From Rhodospirillales bacterium (GTDB taxonomy: Bacteria > Pseudomonadota > Alphaproteobacteria > Rhodospirillales > Defluviicoccaceae): DNA of 64,000 nucleotides. The stretch covers positions 1 through 64,000 of the forward strand of contig JADJXQ010000008.1 in assembly GCA_016710335.1 (NCBI GenBank). Reading direction: 5' to 3'. How positions within the stretch are numbered: the first letter of the stretch is position 1; every line of letters begins with the position of its first letter. The notes under the pieces were generated by a model. That model had not been told where the DNA came from. It saw only the letters and a program-made list of their open reading frames with translations, and did no database searches. Of the stretch, positions 1 to 8,357 are shown piece after piece. The position numbers were made by a program, and so were the translations under genes.

Positions 1-2081
1 GCGGCGCGTACATGCCGGACGTCATCGCCCACCAGGGCGCGTCGCTCGCCAAAACCATGTCCCACCAGTGGCTGACGACCGAGGGCGTGTTCGGCATCGC
101 GTTGGGCGTCTCCACCAGCTTCGTGTTCCTGTTCGTGCTGTTCGGGGCGCTGCTGGACAAGGCGGGGGCCGGCAACTATTTCATCCAGGTGGCGTTTTCG
201 ATGCTCGGCCATATGCGCGGCGGCCCCGCCAAGGCGGCCGTCGTCTCGTCGGCCATGACGGGCCTGATTTCCGGCTCATCCATCGCCAACGTGGTCACCA
301 CCGGAACCTTCACCATCCCGTTGATGAAGCGGGTCGGGTTCAGCGCCGAGAAGGCCGGCGCGGTGGAGGTCGCATCCTCCGTCAACGGCCAGATCACTCC
401 GCCGGTGATGGGTGCGGCGGCATTCCTGATGGTCGAGTATGTCGGGGTGTCGTACACCGAGGTCATCAAGAGCGCCTTTCTGCCGGCGGTGATCTCCTAC
501 ATCGCGCTCGTCTACATCGTGCATATCGAGTCGTTGAAGGCGGGCCTGCAGGGGCTCGAAAAGCCGGTGGCGCCGAAGCCATGGCTGATCCGCATCATGA
601 ACATGCTGCTCGGCTTCATCATCGTCGCCGGCATGGCCGCCGCCGTCTACTACGGCCTCGGATGGATGAAGGTCGCGTTCGGGGACGCCGCAACCTGGAT
701 CATCACCATTCTGTTGCTGGCGGCCTATCTCGGGCTGCTGTGGTTCGGAACGCGCTATCCCGAGTTGCAGATGAGCGACCCCAACGCGCCCATCGTCAAG
801 CTGCCGGAAACCGGGCCGACGGTGAAATCCGGTCTCCACTTTCTGCTGCCGGTGGCGGTCCTGGTATGGGCGCTGATGGTGGAGCGGCTGTCGCCCGGCC
901 TCTCGGCGTTCTGGGCGACGCTCCTCATGCTGTTTATCCTGATCACCCAGCGGCCGATCATCGCCCTGATGCGCCATCGGCCGGTGCCGGGAGCGGTCAA
1001 ACAGGGCTGGCACGAGTTGCTGGACGGCCTCGTCGCCGGCGCCCGCAACATGATCGGTATCGGCATCGCCACGGCGACCGCCGGCATCATCGTCGGCACC
1101 GTGACGCTGACCGGCATCGGCGCGGTCATGACCGACCTTGTCGAGGTGGTGTCGGGCGGCAACATCATGCTGATGCTGATGTTCACGGCGCTCGTCAGCC
1201 TGATCCTCGGCATGGGGCTGCCGACCACCGCCAACTACATCGTGGTGTCGGCGCTCATGGCGCCGGTCATCGTCAATCTCGGCGCCCAGACGGGCCTCCT
1301 GGTGCCGCTGATCGCCGTGCACATGTTCGTGTTCTATTTCGGCATCATGGCCGACGTGACGCCGCCCGTGGGGCTTGCGGCCTTCGCGGCGGCGGCCGTG
1401 TCCGGCGGCGATCCGATCAAGACCGGCTTCGTGGCATTTTTCTACAGTCTTCGCACCGCGCTGCTGCCGTTTCTGTTCATCTTCAATACCGACCTGTTGC
1501 TGATCAACGTCGATTTCCTGCACGGCATTCTGATCTTTGTCGTTGCCACCATCGCGATGCTGTTGTTCGCGGCTGCCACCCAGAACTTCTTTCTGGTCCG
1601 CAGCCGCATCTACGAGAGCGTCCTGCTGCTGCTCGTGGCGTTCGCCCTGTTCAGGCCCGGATTCTTCATGGACATGATCTATCCGCCCTACGAGGAAGTG
1701 CCTCCCCAGGACTTCGCCGAAGCCCTGATGGCGAGGCCTGTGGGAAGCGAGCTTCGGGTCCGCGTCGCCGGCTTCGACCTCATCGGCGAGCCGCGCGAGT
1801 TCGTGACGCTCGTCCCGGTGCCGGAGGGAGGAACCGGCGAGGAGCGGCTGGCCGCGCTCGGGGTGGAACTCATCGAGGACGACGGCAAGGTGATGATCGA
1901 CGCCGTCGAGTTTGGAAGCCCGGCCGAAGAGGCGAAGCTCGATTTCGATCAGGAGATCCTTGAGGTGCGGGCGCCGGCTTACCAGCCGCCCAAGGAGCTG
2001 ATCTTCATTCCCGCGCTGGTGGTGCTGGCCGTCGTCTACCTGATGCAGCGGGCCCGGCGCCGCCCGGACGAGGCTGCCTGA
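1..2081 (+). CDS. TRAP transporter fused permease (4TM/12TM type), 5' end outside window
   Basis: Large inner-membrane subunit of a TRAP (tripartite ATP-independent periplasmic) transporter, which imports organic acids or osmolytes using an ion gradient and a periplasmic binding protein. The reading frame is open from base 3, so the gene starts upstream; about 689 residues are visible from the first internal ATG at 12. Many hydrophobic helices follow, with DctM-like loops (GLISGSSIANVVTTGTF, NGQITPPVMGAAAFL, LGMGLPTTANYIVVSAL). The last ~150 residues form a soluble, PDZ-like domain of the DUF3394 type followed by a final membrane helix. The N-terminal DctQ-like helices are presumably in the missing part. 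A UspA gene lies just downstream, as in the ectoine system TeaABCD, where the UspA protein TeaD regulates the transporter. The substrate cannot be read from this sequence. Confidence 0.93.
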   Translation, partial: GAYMPDVIAHQGASLAKTMSHQWLTTEGVFGIALGVSTSFVFLFVLFGALLDKAGAGNYFIQVAFSMLGHMRGGPAKAAVVSSAMTGLISGSSIANVVTTGTFTIPLMKRVGFSAEKAGAVEVASSVNGQITPPVMGAAAFLMVEYVGVSYTEVIKSAFLPAVISYIALVYIVHIESLKAGLQGLEKPVAPKPWLIRIMNMLLGFIIVAGMAAAVYYGLGWMKVAFGDAATWIITILLLAAYLGLLWFGTRYPELQMSDPNAPIVKLPETGPTVKSGLHFLLPVAVLVWALMVERLSPGLSAFWATLLMLFILITQRPIIALMRHRPVPGAVKQGWHELLDGLVAGARNMIGIGIATATAGIIVGTVTLTGIGAVMTDLVEVVSGGNIMLMLMFTALVSLILGMGLPTTANYIVVSALMAPVIVNLGAQTGLLVPLIAVHMFVFYFGIMADVTPPVGLAAFAAAAVSGGDPIKTGFVAFFYSLRTALLPFLFIFNTDLLLINVDFLHGILIFVVATIAMLLFAAATQNFFLVRSRIYESVLLLLVAFALFRPGFFMDMIYPPYEEVPPQDFAEALMARPVGSELRVRVAGFDLIGEPREFVTLVPVPEGGTGEERLAALGVELIEDDGKVMIDAVEFGSPAEEAKLDFDQEILEVRAPAYQPPKELIFIPALVVLAVVYLMQRARRRPDEAA

Positions 2082-2125
2082 GGCGCAAAGAGAGCCCGAG
2101 GTGCGAGAGAAGAGGATCGTGTCCG

Positions 2126-2224
2126 ATGTTCAGGGAGATTCTGCTGCCCATCGCTTTGGAGCCTGAAGTGGCCGGGACCTCGGCCCTCGCGGCGGCGCTT
2201 GCCGTCGCCCGGGCGTTCGGGTGA
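2126..2224 (+). pseudogene. UspA N-terminal remnant (32 codons)
   Basis: An ATG ORF of 32 codons preceded by a purine-rich stretch begins MFREILLPIALEPEV and stops after ARAFG. The start closely parallels that of the intact UspA gene 140 bases downstream (MFKSILLPVDLNEES). It has the first beta strand and helix of a universal stress protein and nothing else, so it is most likely the stump of a second UspA gene or a broken tandem duplicate. It could in principle still be translated as a short peptide between the TRAP gene and uspA. Confidence 0.6.
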
Positions 2225-2265
2225 CACGACCCGGCAACCGGCCAGCAACTGGAGAGCTACACGCA

Positions 2266-2697
2266 ATGTTCAAGAGCATCCTGTTACCCGTCGATCTGAA
2301 CGAAGAGAGTTCGTGGCGCCGCGCCCTGCCGGCAGCGTTGGAGCAAAGCCGCGCGCAAGGTGCGTCTCTGCACATCGTGACGGTGGTGCCGACCTTCGGC
2401 CTCGCCATGGTCAGCCAGTTCTTCCCGGAGAGCTACGAGGAGAGGATCCTGGAACACACCGACAAGGAGTTGCACGCCTTCGTCCGCGCCCATGTTCCGA
2501 CGGACATGGAGGCGCAGACTATCGTCACCAGCGGCAACGTCTACGAGGAGATCCTGAGGGTCGCCACCGAGATGAGCTGCGACCTCATCGTCATGGCGTC
2601 GCATCGCCCGAAGCTCCGCGACTACCTGCTCGGCCCGAACGCCGCCCGTGTCGTCCGTCACGCCACCTGCTCGGTGCTGGTCGTCCGCGGCGACTGA
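2266..2697 (+). CDS. Universal stress protein, UspA family
   Basis: A 143-residue single-domain UspA protein; the fold binds ATP or AMP in many members. The start MFKSILLPVDLN has a GGAGAG ribosome site 9 bases upstream, preferred over an in-frame GTG at 2221 that would add 15 unconserved residues. The C-terminal half shows the nucleotide-loop pattern: DLIVMASHR, then GPNAARVVRHATCSVLVV (family motif G-x2-G-x9-G-S/T, here with looser spacing). Its place directly after a fused TRAP permease suggests a TeaD-like regulator of that transporter; this is inference from gene order. Its last 40 bases overlap the 3' end of the convergent heme A synthase gene. Confidence 0.92.
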   Translation: MFKSILLPVDLNEESSWRRALPAALEQSRAQGASLHIVTVVPTFGLAMVSQFFPESYEERILEHTDKELHAFVRAHVPTDMEAQTIVTSGNVYEEILRVATEMSCDLIVMASHRPKLRDYLLGPNAARVVRHATCSVLVVRGD

Positions 2698-3758
2698 CGC
2701 ACGCGCGCGACCTCGCGGCGGTCCGGCCGCAGCTCGAACAGGGTCCAGAGGACGATCGTGAACAGCGCCACGGCCCCGGCCTGGTGGGCTGCGGCGAGCG
2801 GCACCGGCACGAACAGGAGCAACGTGGCGACGCCGAGGGTGACCTGTCCGAGAGCCGCGACGGCAAGCAGCACAGCCGCCGCGCGCGCCCGTCCGGCGAT
2901 CGGCGACCGTAACGCCGCCGTCGACAGCGCCAGAACCCCGACCAGGGTGGTGATCGCCAGTATGCGATGCACGAACTGGATCGTCGTGATGTCCTCGAAC
3001 GGGCTGAGGTACGGCGCATCCCCGGCGAACAGACCGTCAGGAATCCACTGGCCATCCATGGTCGGGAAGGTGTTGTAGGCGAAGCCGGCGTCGGTGCCGG
3101 CAACGAAGCCGCCGGACAGGGCGGTGACGAACACCAGCCCCGTCATGACCGCCGCGAGCCGCGCCAATCCCGCCGAGCGAACGTTTTCCGGCCGCGGCTC
3201 GCGCGCGAGCAGCCCGAGCGCCACCCAGATCAACGCTGCGTAGATGACCAGCGCCAATGCAAAGTGCGCGACCAGCCGGTACTGGCTGACGTCCGGCCGG
3301 TCGACCAGCCCGCTCTTGACCATGAACCAGCCCAGGACGCCCTGCAGGCCGCCGAGGACGAACAGCAGGACCAGCTTCGGTATCATCCGCCGCTCGATCC
3401 AGCCGAGCGCCAGGAACACCAGGAACGGCACGGCGAACGCCACCCCGATCGCCCGCCCCCACAGGCGGTGAATGAATTCGAGCCAGAAGATGCCCTTGAA
3501 CTCGCCCAAGGTCATGCCGGCGTTGACTTCGCGGTACTCGGGGAACTGCCGGTACTCGGCGAATACCCGCTGCCATTCCGCCTCGCCGAGCGGCGGCAGC
3601 CAGCCGGTCAAAGGCCGCCACTCGACCATCGAGAGGCCCGAGTGGGTCAAGCGCGTTAAGCCGCCGAGGACGACCATGGCGAACACCATCGCGGCGACGG
3701 CGAACAGCCAGAACGCGATGATCCTCATTTGGTGTTGTCGTTGCTGTACGGTAATCAC
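2658..3758 (-). CDS. ctaA: Heme A synthase (COX15/CtaA family)
   Basis: Membrane enzyme that oxidises the C8 methyl of heme O to a formyl group, giving heme A for aa3-type cytochrome oxidases. The 366-residue protein has about eight predicted helices in two homologous halves. Four helix histidines expected to bind heme are visible: H97 (EFIHRLWGR), H165 (LVAHFALAL), H264 (QFVHRILAI) and H325 (AAHQAGA). The N-terminal LGGLTRLTHSGLSMVEW motif is typical of the alphaproteobacterial type. I use a GTG start at 3758 because a strong AAGGAG site lies 6 bases upstream; ATG at 3728 is the alternative. No other cytochrome oxidase genes are in the window. Confidence 0.95.
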   Translation of the reverse strand: MITVQQRQHQMRIIAFWLFAVAAMVFAMVVLGGLTRLTHSGLSMVEWRPLTGWLPPLGEAEWQRVFAEYRQFPEYREVNAGMTLGEFKGIFWLEFIHRLWGRAIGVAFAVPFLVFLALGWIERRMIPKLVLLFVLGGLQGVLGWFMVKSGLVDRPDVSQYRLVAHFALALVIYAALIWVALGLLAREPRPENVRSAGLARLAAVMTGLVFVTALSGGFVAGTDAGFAYNTFPTMDGQWIPDGLFAGDAPYLSPFEDITTIQFVHRILAITTLVGVLALSTAALRSPIAGRARAAAVLLAVAALGQVTLGVATLLLFVPVPLAAAHQAGAVALFTIVLWTLFELRPDRREVARVRQSPRTTSTEQVA

Positions 3759-3886
3759 AATCTACTCCTTTCGCCGTCCGGCACTATCGCCGCTGCGGCG
3801 GCGGTTGCCAAGGGACCGCGCGCTTCTTGCATGCCTGAAGCGCTTGGCCTAGAGCATGTGAGACACGTTCGCAGTCAAGGAGTCCG

Positions 3887-5452
3887 ATGATGTTCCTTTC
3901 GGCAAACGGCTACCGGGAGTCGCTCCGGCGCTATCGCCCGCGGGTGTTCGTCAACGGGCAGCAGGTAGACTCCGTTGCCGACGAGCCGCAACTGGCGCCG
4001 GGCGTCAGCGCCATCGGCGTCACCTATGACTTTGCGCTGCGCCCCGAGTTGCGCCGCCTGATGGTGGCCAAAGACCCGGTCACGGGCCGTGAAACCAACC
4101 GCATGCTGCACATCAACGGGGAGACGGGCGATCTTCTCTACAAGCTGGAGGCGGTGCGCGTCTTGTGCCGGGAAAGCGGCTGCGCCCAGCGCTACCTCGT
4201 CCACGACGCCCTCAACGCCATCTTTCAATCCACCCACCGCATCGACGCCGAGCACGGCGCCGAGTACCATGGACGGCTCCGCGCCTATCTCGACCGCGTC
4301 CAGGCCGAGGATCTGACCTGCGCCGTCGCCATGACCGACGGCAAGGGCGACCGCGCGCTCCGTCCCCACGCTCAGACGAACCGCGACTCCTATGTCCACA
4401 TCCGCGAGCGCCGGACCGACGGCATCGTCATCCGCGGCACCAAGGCGATCGTCACCGGCGCCCCCTACGTCCACGAATTCCTCGTGATGCCGTGCCGATC
4501 CATGACGGCCGAGGACCAGGACTTCGCGGTCTGCTGCGCCGTGCCGGTCGACGCCGACGGCATCACCATCATCTCGCGGCCGGCCGGACGCCCCGGCGTC
4601 GCAGCGGCCAAGTTCAGCGCCCGCTACGGCCAGTCGGTGGCCGTCGTCCATTTCGATGACGTGCTGGTGCCGTGGGAGCGGGTGTTCTTGGCCGGCGAAT
4701 GGGACCACGCGCAGTTCCTGACGACCACCTACGCCAACCACCACCGGCACAGTTGCATCGCGGCGCGAGCCGGCTTCGGCGACCTGCTCATCGGCGCCGG
4801 CGTGCACATGGCGGACATCAACGGGGTCGGACCCCAGTCCGTGCACCACATCCGCGACGCCATCGTCGACCTCATCAAGATCGTCGAAGGCTTCTTCGCC
4901 TGCGGAGTGGCGGCCTCTGTCTACGGCGTCGCCGACCCGGCTGGAAACGTCATGCCCGAGCCGGTGTTCGCCAACGTGGGCAAGCTGTTGTTGTCCACGC
5001 AGATCTACGACATGCAACGGCTTGCGCACACCGTGTCGGGCGGCCTTGTGGTCGCCCTGCCGACCCCGGACGAGGACCACAACCCGGCGGCCGCCGGCGA
5101 CCTGATGGCGACCCTTGCCGGTCGCGGCGATGTGCCGCAGGCGCACCGTGCCGAGGTTGCGCGGCTGATGGAGGATCTGACCGCCTCCGACACCGCCGGC
5201 TGGTACTCCGTCATCAGCCTACATGGCGGCGGCTCGCCGGAAGCCATGAAGCGCGAGATCTACCGCAACTACCCGGTTCAGGAGCGGGTGGCGCTGATCG
5301 ACGCGCTGGTGGAGCGCGGTGTCACCGGCGACGGCAGCGGCGAGGCGAGCCGCGACAGGCAACCGGGCCGCTGCTGCCCGGTCGGCTGCGCCGAGCCGGA
5401 GCACCATCGCTCCCCGCCATCGCCGCGGCACAAACCGCTTGCGGCAGAGTAG
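3887..5452 (+). CDS. HpaB/AbfD-superfamily flavoprotein (4-hydroxybutyryl-CoA dehydratase-like or hydroxylase)
   Basis: A 521-residue protein of the acyl-CoA-dehydrogenase-like superfamily containing 4-hydroxyphenylacetate 3-hydroxylase (HpaB) and 4-hydroxybutyryl-CoA dehydratase (AbfD). The sequence aligns by eye with AbfD along its length: C99 in SGCAQRYLVHDALNAIF, H286 in ANHHRHSC, then AARAGFGDLLIGAG. From memory, AbfD binds a [4Fe-4S] cluster through C99, C103, H292 and C299. Here the positions matching C103 and C299 are Tyr103 and Ala293, so the cluster is probably absent or altered. That favours a flavin-dependent hydroxylase or another reaction over the radical dehydratase. The last ~40 residues are Arg/Pro-rich and probably not conserved. 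An AAGGAG site precedes the ATG. The gene stands alone between heme A synthase (divergent) and mscL. Confidence 0.82.
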   Translation: MMFLSANGYRESLRRYRPRVFVNGQQVDSVADEPQLAPGVSAIGVTYDFALRPELRRLMVAKDPVTGRETNRMLHINGETGDLLYKLEAVRVLCRESGCAQRYLVHDALNAIFQSTHRIDAEHGAEYHGRLRAYLDRVQAEDLTCAVAMTDGKGDRALRPHAQTNRDSYVHIRERRTDGIVIRGTKAIVTGAPYVHEFLVMPCRSMTAEDQDFAVCCAVPVDADGITIISRPAGRPGVAAAKFSARYGQSVAVVHFDDVLVPWERVFLAGEWDHAQFLTTTYANHHRHSCIAARAGFGDLLIGAGVHMADINGVGPQSVHHIRDAIVDLIKIVEGFFACGVAASVYGVADPAGNVMPEPVFANVGKLLLSTQIYDMQRLAHTVSGGLVVALPTPDEDHNPAAAGDLMATLAGRGDVPQAHRAEVARLMEDLTASDTAGWYSVISLHGGGSPEAMKREIYRNYPVQERVALIDALVERGVTGDGSGEASRDRQPGRCCPVGCAEPEHHRSPPSPRHKPLAAE

Positions 5453-5467
5453 GCGCCCGCCGCCGGT

Positions 5468-5515
5468 CGTCACTGCGAGCGGTTGCGGGGCAAGCGCGCC
5501 GCAATACCACCGCTG
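5468..5515. repeat. Partial GTCAYTGC...GCAAT extragenic element
   Basis: This spacer before mscL begins GTCACTGCGAGCGG and continues to GCGCGCCGCAAT. It resembles the left end of the element at 12495-12593 (GTCATTGC ... GCGCGGCAATCC). It looks like a decayed half of the same palindromic extragenic repeat; the match is short and judged by eye. Confidence 0.35.
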
Positions 5516-5545
5516 CACTGGCAGGCCTCAAGGAGGACAGGGTCC

Positions 5546-5986
5546 ATGGACGGCTTCATCAAGGAATTCCGCGAGTTCGCGGTTCGCGGCAACGTCATCG
5601 ACATGGCCGTCGGCATCATCATCGGCGCCGCCTTCGGCAAGATCGTCGGCACGCTGGTCGAGGATGTCATCATGCCGCCGATCGGCTGGATCGTCGGCGA
5701 CGTTGATTTCAGCAGCCTGTTCCTGAATTTGACCGGCGAATCCTATGCGTCGCTGGCCGCCGCCAAGGAGGCCGGCGCCCCGGTCATCGGCTACGGCACG
5801 TTCCTCAACGCCTGCCTGCACTTCCTGATCGTCGCCTTCGCCGTGTTTCTGCTGATCCGCTGGATCAACCGGCTGAAGGAGTTGGCCAGCACCGATCCGG
5901 CGGCGGAAGCGGCCGCCCAGCCGACGCCGCCGCGCCAGGAAGTCTTGCTGGAAGAAATCCGCGACCTCCTGAAAAAATCCGCCTGA
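5546..5986 (+). CDS. mscL: Large-conductance mechanosensitive channel MscL
   Basis: Homopentameric inner-membrane channel that opens under hypo-osmotic membrane tension and releases small solutes. The 146-residue protein has the family N-terminus (FIKEFREFAVRGNVIDMAVG), TM1 (IIIGAAFGKIVGTLVEDVIM), a periplasmic loop, TM2 (HFLIVAFAVFLLIRWINRL) and the charged C-terminal helix EEIRDLLKKSA. The start at 5546 is chosen for the AAGGAGGA site about 7 bases upstream and agrees with the family N-terminus. Trehalose synthesis genes elsewhere in the window fit an osmotically versatile organism, but the genes are not linked. Confidence 0.97.
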   Translation: MDGFIKEFREFAVRGNVIDMAVGIIIGAAFGKIVGTLVEDVIMPPIGWIVGDVDFSSLFLNLTGESYASLAAAKEAGAPVIGYGTFLNACLHFLIVAFAVFLLIRWINRLKELASTDPAAEAAAQPTPPRQEVLLEEIRDLLKKSA

Positions 5987-6088
5987 TCGGACCGCAGGGC
6001 GCCCGATCGCACCCTTGTGGGGGTCGCGCACAACACGATGCGGTTGTAGAGTGGCGTGGAGTTGTACGTCGCAGGAGAGTGACACGGC

Positions 6089-6841
6089 ATGACGACGATC
6101 AGGAGAGCGGCGGTCCACACGATGGTGGTTGCGGTCGTTGCAATCATCGCTGCGGTGGCCGGCCTCCCATCGCCGGGCGCGGCTCAGCCACCGTATCACA
6201 CCCAAAGCGGCAAAGGCTTCGGAACCATCGCCGTTGGCCGGCCCGCCGGCGTGATGAGCGTGCCGGGGCGCCATCGTCCCAGCGACGACGCGAAATCGCC
6301 AAGAGCATCGGCGCCCGGTCTCGGCCGCACCACCACCGGCAGCGTCCCCGTCCACACCCATGCAAGCAGGTGCGATGCGCGTTGGCAGCCGTGGATGGCG
6401 TCACGGGCGCCCGGCTGGATCACCGCCATCGTCGAGGACATGGCGCCGCGCTACGGGCTCGATCCCAATCTCGTCCTGTCGGTGATGGCAGTGGAATCCC
6501 GCTTTCAAGTGGAGGCCCGCTCCCACAAGAACGCCCAGGGCCTGATGCAGCTAATCCCCGATACCGCCGCCCGCTTCGGCATCGAGAAGCCGTTCGATGC
6601 GCGCCAGAACATCCGCGGCGGCATGGCCTACCTGCAGTGGCTGCTCGACTATTTCGAGGGCGACATCCCATTGGCGCTGGCCGGCTACAACGCCGGCGAG
6701 AACGCCGTGGACCGCCATGGCGGCATTCCGCCCTACGCCGAAACCCGGGCGTACGTGGAGAACGTGCAGGCGATCTACCGCTGCAACAGCGTATCAGACA
6801 ACCCATGGCTGCTGGTCGTCAAGAACGCAAACCCGCGCTAG
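6089..6841 (+). CDS. Lytic transglycosylase, SLT domain
   Basis: Periplasmic peptidoglycan lytic transglycosylase of 250 residues. An N-terminal signal sequence (hydrophobic residues 10-32) is followed by a poorly conserved Pro/Arg-rich linker to about residue 95. The Slt70-like catalytic domain occupies residues ~105-240. The catalytic glutamate is E136 in VMAVESRFQVEARS; other family motifs are GLMQLIPDTAARFG, NIRGGMAYLQWLL and LALAGYNAGENAV. It is a stand-alone gene; downstream lies a dispersed repeat. Confidence 0.93.
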   Translation: MTTIRRAAVHTMVVAVVAIIAAVAGLPSPGAAQPPYHTQSGKGFGTIAVGRPAGVMSVPGRHRPSDDAKSPRASAPGLGRTTTGSVPVHTHASRCDARWQPWMASRAPGWITAIVEDMAPRYGLDPNLVLSVMAVESRFQVEARSHKNAQGLMQLIPDTAARFGIEKPFDARQNIRGGMAYLQWLLDYFEGDIPLALAGYNAGENAVDRHGGIPPYAETRAYVENVQAIYRCNSVSDNPWLLVVKNANPR

Positions 6842-6898
6842 TGCACTGAATCAATTCGTTGCGTTCAGCGACCGTGCATTCGTTGAATGCACCGCTGC
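6841..6898 (+). repeat. Dispersed hairpin repeat, copy A (partial)
   Basis: Directly after the transglycosylase stop lies a short copy of the repeat also found at 15378-15430, 15728-15804 and 41345-41447. Its clearest part is a perfect 8-bp hairpin, GTGCATTC (6874-6881) with GAATGCAC (6885-6892) around a 3-nt loop, followed by CGCTGC. The same hairpin plus CGCTGC occurs in copies C and D. It may double as the end of the upstream transcript, but no T-run follows. Confidence 0.55.
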
Positions 6899-6946
6899 GC
6901 AAGTGACTCGGCGGGGGCACCATGCCGTCGCCAACGGTCTGCAACT

Positions 6947-7189
6947 TCAGAGAACGCCCTCGGTGTCGTCGAAGGGCCCGCTGGCTGTCATCAGGATCTC
7001 GCACACGGCGGCGACGTTCGGGCTCATGGGCTTCATCTTCTCGGCGCCGACCTCGTCGCCCCGTTGAACCCAGTTCAGCGCCTCCACCAGTTCCGCCTCA
7101 TTGGCGCCGGTGCGGGCGATCTCGGCGATGGCGTGGTCGTCGAGGCGAGACCGCCCGACCAGCTTCAAGATGGTTTCGCGGTGCAGCAT
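6947..7189 (-). CDS. Small conserved-looking hypothetical protein (80 aa)
   Basis: An 80-residue protein beginning MLHRETILKLVGRSRLDD, with a helical, charged composition and the segment VEALNWVQRGDEVGAEK. It reads like a genuine alphaproteobacterial small protein rather than a shadow: balanced composition, ATG start and a GGGAG site about 11 bases upstream. No catalytic motif, membrane segment or signal is visible, and I cannot assign a function. It is convergent with the lytic transglycosylase gene across repeat copy A. Confidence 0.6.
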   Translation of the reverse strand: MLHRETILKLVGRSRLDDHAIAEIARTGANEAELVEALNWVQRGDEVGAEKMKPMSPNVAAVCEILMTASGPFDDTEGVL

Positions 7190-7715
7190 GGCTGGTCAGC
7201 TCCCACCCGGTCCGTCCTCATACGCAGCCCTGGCATCACCTTATCCCATCTGCCTTTCCACGCAACCCCGCTCTATAGTCATTCCGAGTGCTGAAGACTC
7301 GTCGCGGCGGGCCAAAGATCCGCTTCGCGCCAGACCGGAGATCGGTTGTCTGCAGCATCGGTTTCGACATACCCTGTCGCCAGAAACCCTGGGGGAGAGA
7401 CGCAATGGCCGGCCCATTCCAGCAGCTTGCATGCTGCCACATGCTGTGGACGCGCCAGTGGCTGATGACGCTCGTGGCGGTGACGGACGCCTACCTCGCC
7501 GTCCTCGACCCGCGTCCGGATCTCGCCAGCCGCGCCCGCGAGTTGAAAGCGCCCTTCGCCTGGTGGTGGTGACTGTGGTCGTGCAGAGAGGCGCGGCAAA
7601 GCGGCGCCGCGTCGCTCGCCGTTGCCGGCAGCGGGGCAACCTGCTAGGGTCCGCCGCATGGTCATGAAGACACCATGACGCCATCGTTGCGATTTATCGA
7701 GACACGGCGCGAAAC
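7190..7715. other. Intergenic stretch with one possible small ORF
   Basis: About 525 bases between the 80-aa gene and efp. The only plausible gene is the 55-codon ORF at 7405-7572. The rest has no recognisable gene, RNA or repeat; longer ORFs on both strands here have low-complexity Arg/Pro/Ser-rich translations typical of high-GC shadow frames. Confidence 0.4.
7405..7572 (+). CDS. Possible small ORF (55 aa), unrecognised
   Basis: ATG ORF beginning MAGPFQQLACCHMLW and ending KAPFAWWW, with a purine-rich GGGGGAGAGA stretch ending 4 bases before the ATG. It contains two cysteines, several tryptophans and a weakly hydrophobic middle (LMTLVAVTDAYLAVL). Nothing supports it beyond the ribosome site and plausible composition. 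It could be a real micro-protein or chance. Confidence 0.3.
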   Translation: MAGPFQQLACCHMLWTRQWLMTLVAVTDAYLAVLDPRPDLASRARELKAPFAWWW

Positions 7716-8285
7716 ATGAAGATCAGCGGCAATGCCGTTCGCCCCGGCATGGTGATCGAGCACCAGGGCCGGTTGTGGCGCGCGGTCAAGATCCAGCACA
7801 CCCAGCCCGGCAAAGGGGGAGCCTATCTGCAGGTGGAGTTGCGCGACGTGCGCGACGGCACCAAGCTCAACGAGCGCTTCCGCTCGGCGGAGACGGTGGA
7901 AAGAGTACGCCTTGAACAGCGGGACTTCCAATACCTGTTCACCGACGGAGACACCTACACCTTCATGGACATCACCACCTACGACCAGGTGGCGCTCGGC
8001 GCCGACGTCGTCGGCGAGGACCAGATCCCGTTTCTCCAGGAAGGCATGGCGGTGACCATCGAGTTCCATGAAGAGACGCCGATTGGCTTCCAGTTGCCGG
8101 ACACGGTGACCCTCGCCATCGTCGAAGCGGACGCGGTGGTCAAGGGGCAGACGGCTGCGTCGTCCTACAAGCCGGCGGTCCTGGAGAACGGCATTCGCGT
8201 CATGGTTCCGCCGCACGTGGAGGCCGGCACCCGCATCGTCGTCAACACCAGCGATCGCACCTACGTCGAGCGCGCCAAAGACTGA
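7716..8285 (+). CDS. efp: Elongation factor P
   Basis: Translation factor that binds between the P and E sites and relieves stalling at polyproline stretches. The 189-residue protein has the usual three domains: KOW-like N-domain with MKISGNAVRPGMVIEHQG, and two OB-like domains ending GTRIVVNTSDRTYVERAKD. The loop that carries the post-translationally modified lysine is HTQPGKGGAYLQV, with K33 the candidate site. Length and motifs are standard. A phosphatase-like gene follows after 72 bases in the same direction. Confidence 0.96.
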   Translation: MKISGNAVRPGMVIEHQGRLWRAVKIQHTQPGKGGAYLQVELRDVRDGTKLNERFRSAETVERVRLEQRDFQYLFTDGDTYTFMDITTYDQVALGADVVGEDQIPFLQEGMAVTIEFHEETPIGFQLPDTVTLAIVEADAVVKGQTAASSYKPAVLENGIRVMVPPHVEAGTRIVVNTSDRTYVERAKD

Positions 8286-8357
8286 TCACTTTGCGGCTCG
8301 CTCCCGAACCCGGAGCGCCGCTGCGATTCCCTCCAGCCTCTAGCCCGAACGGAACCC

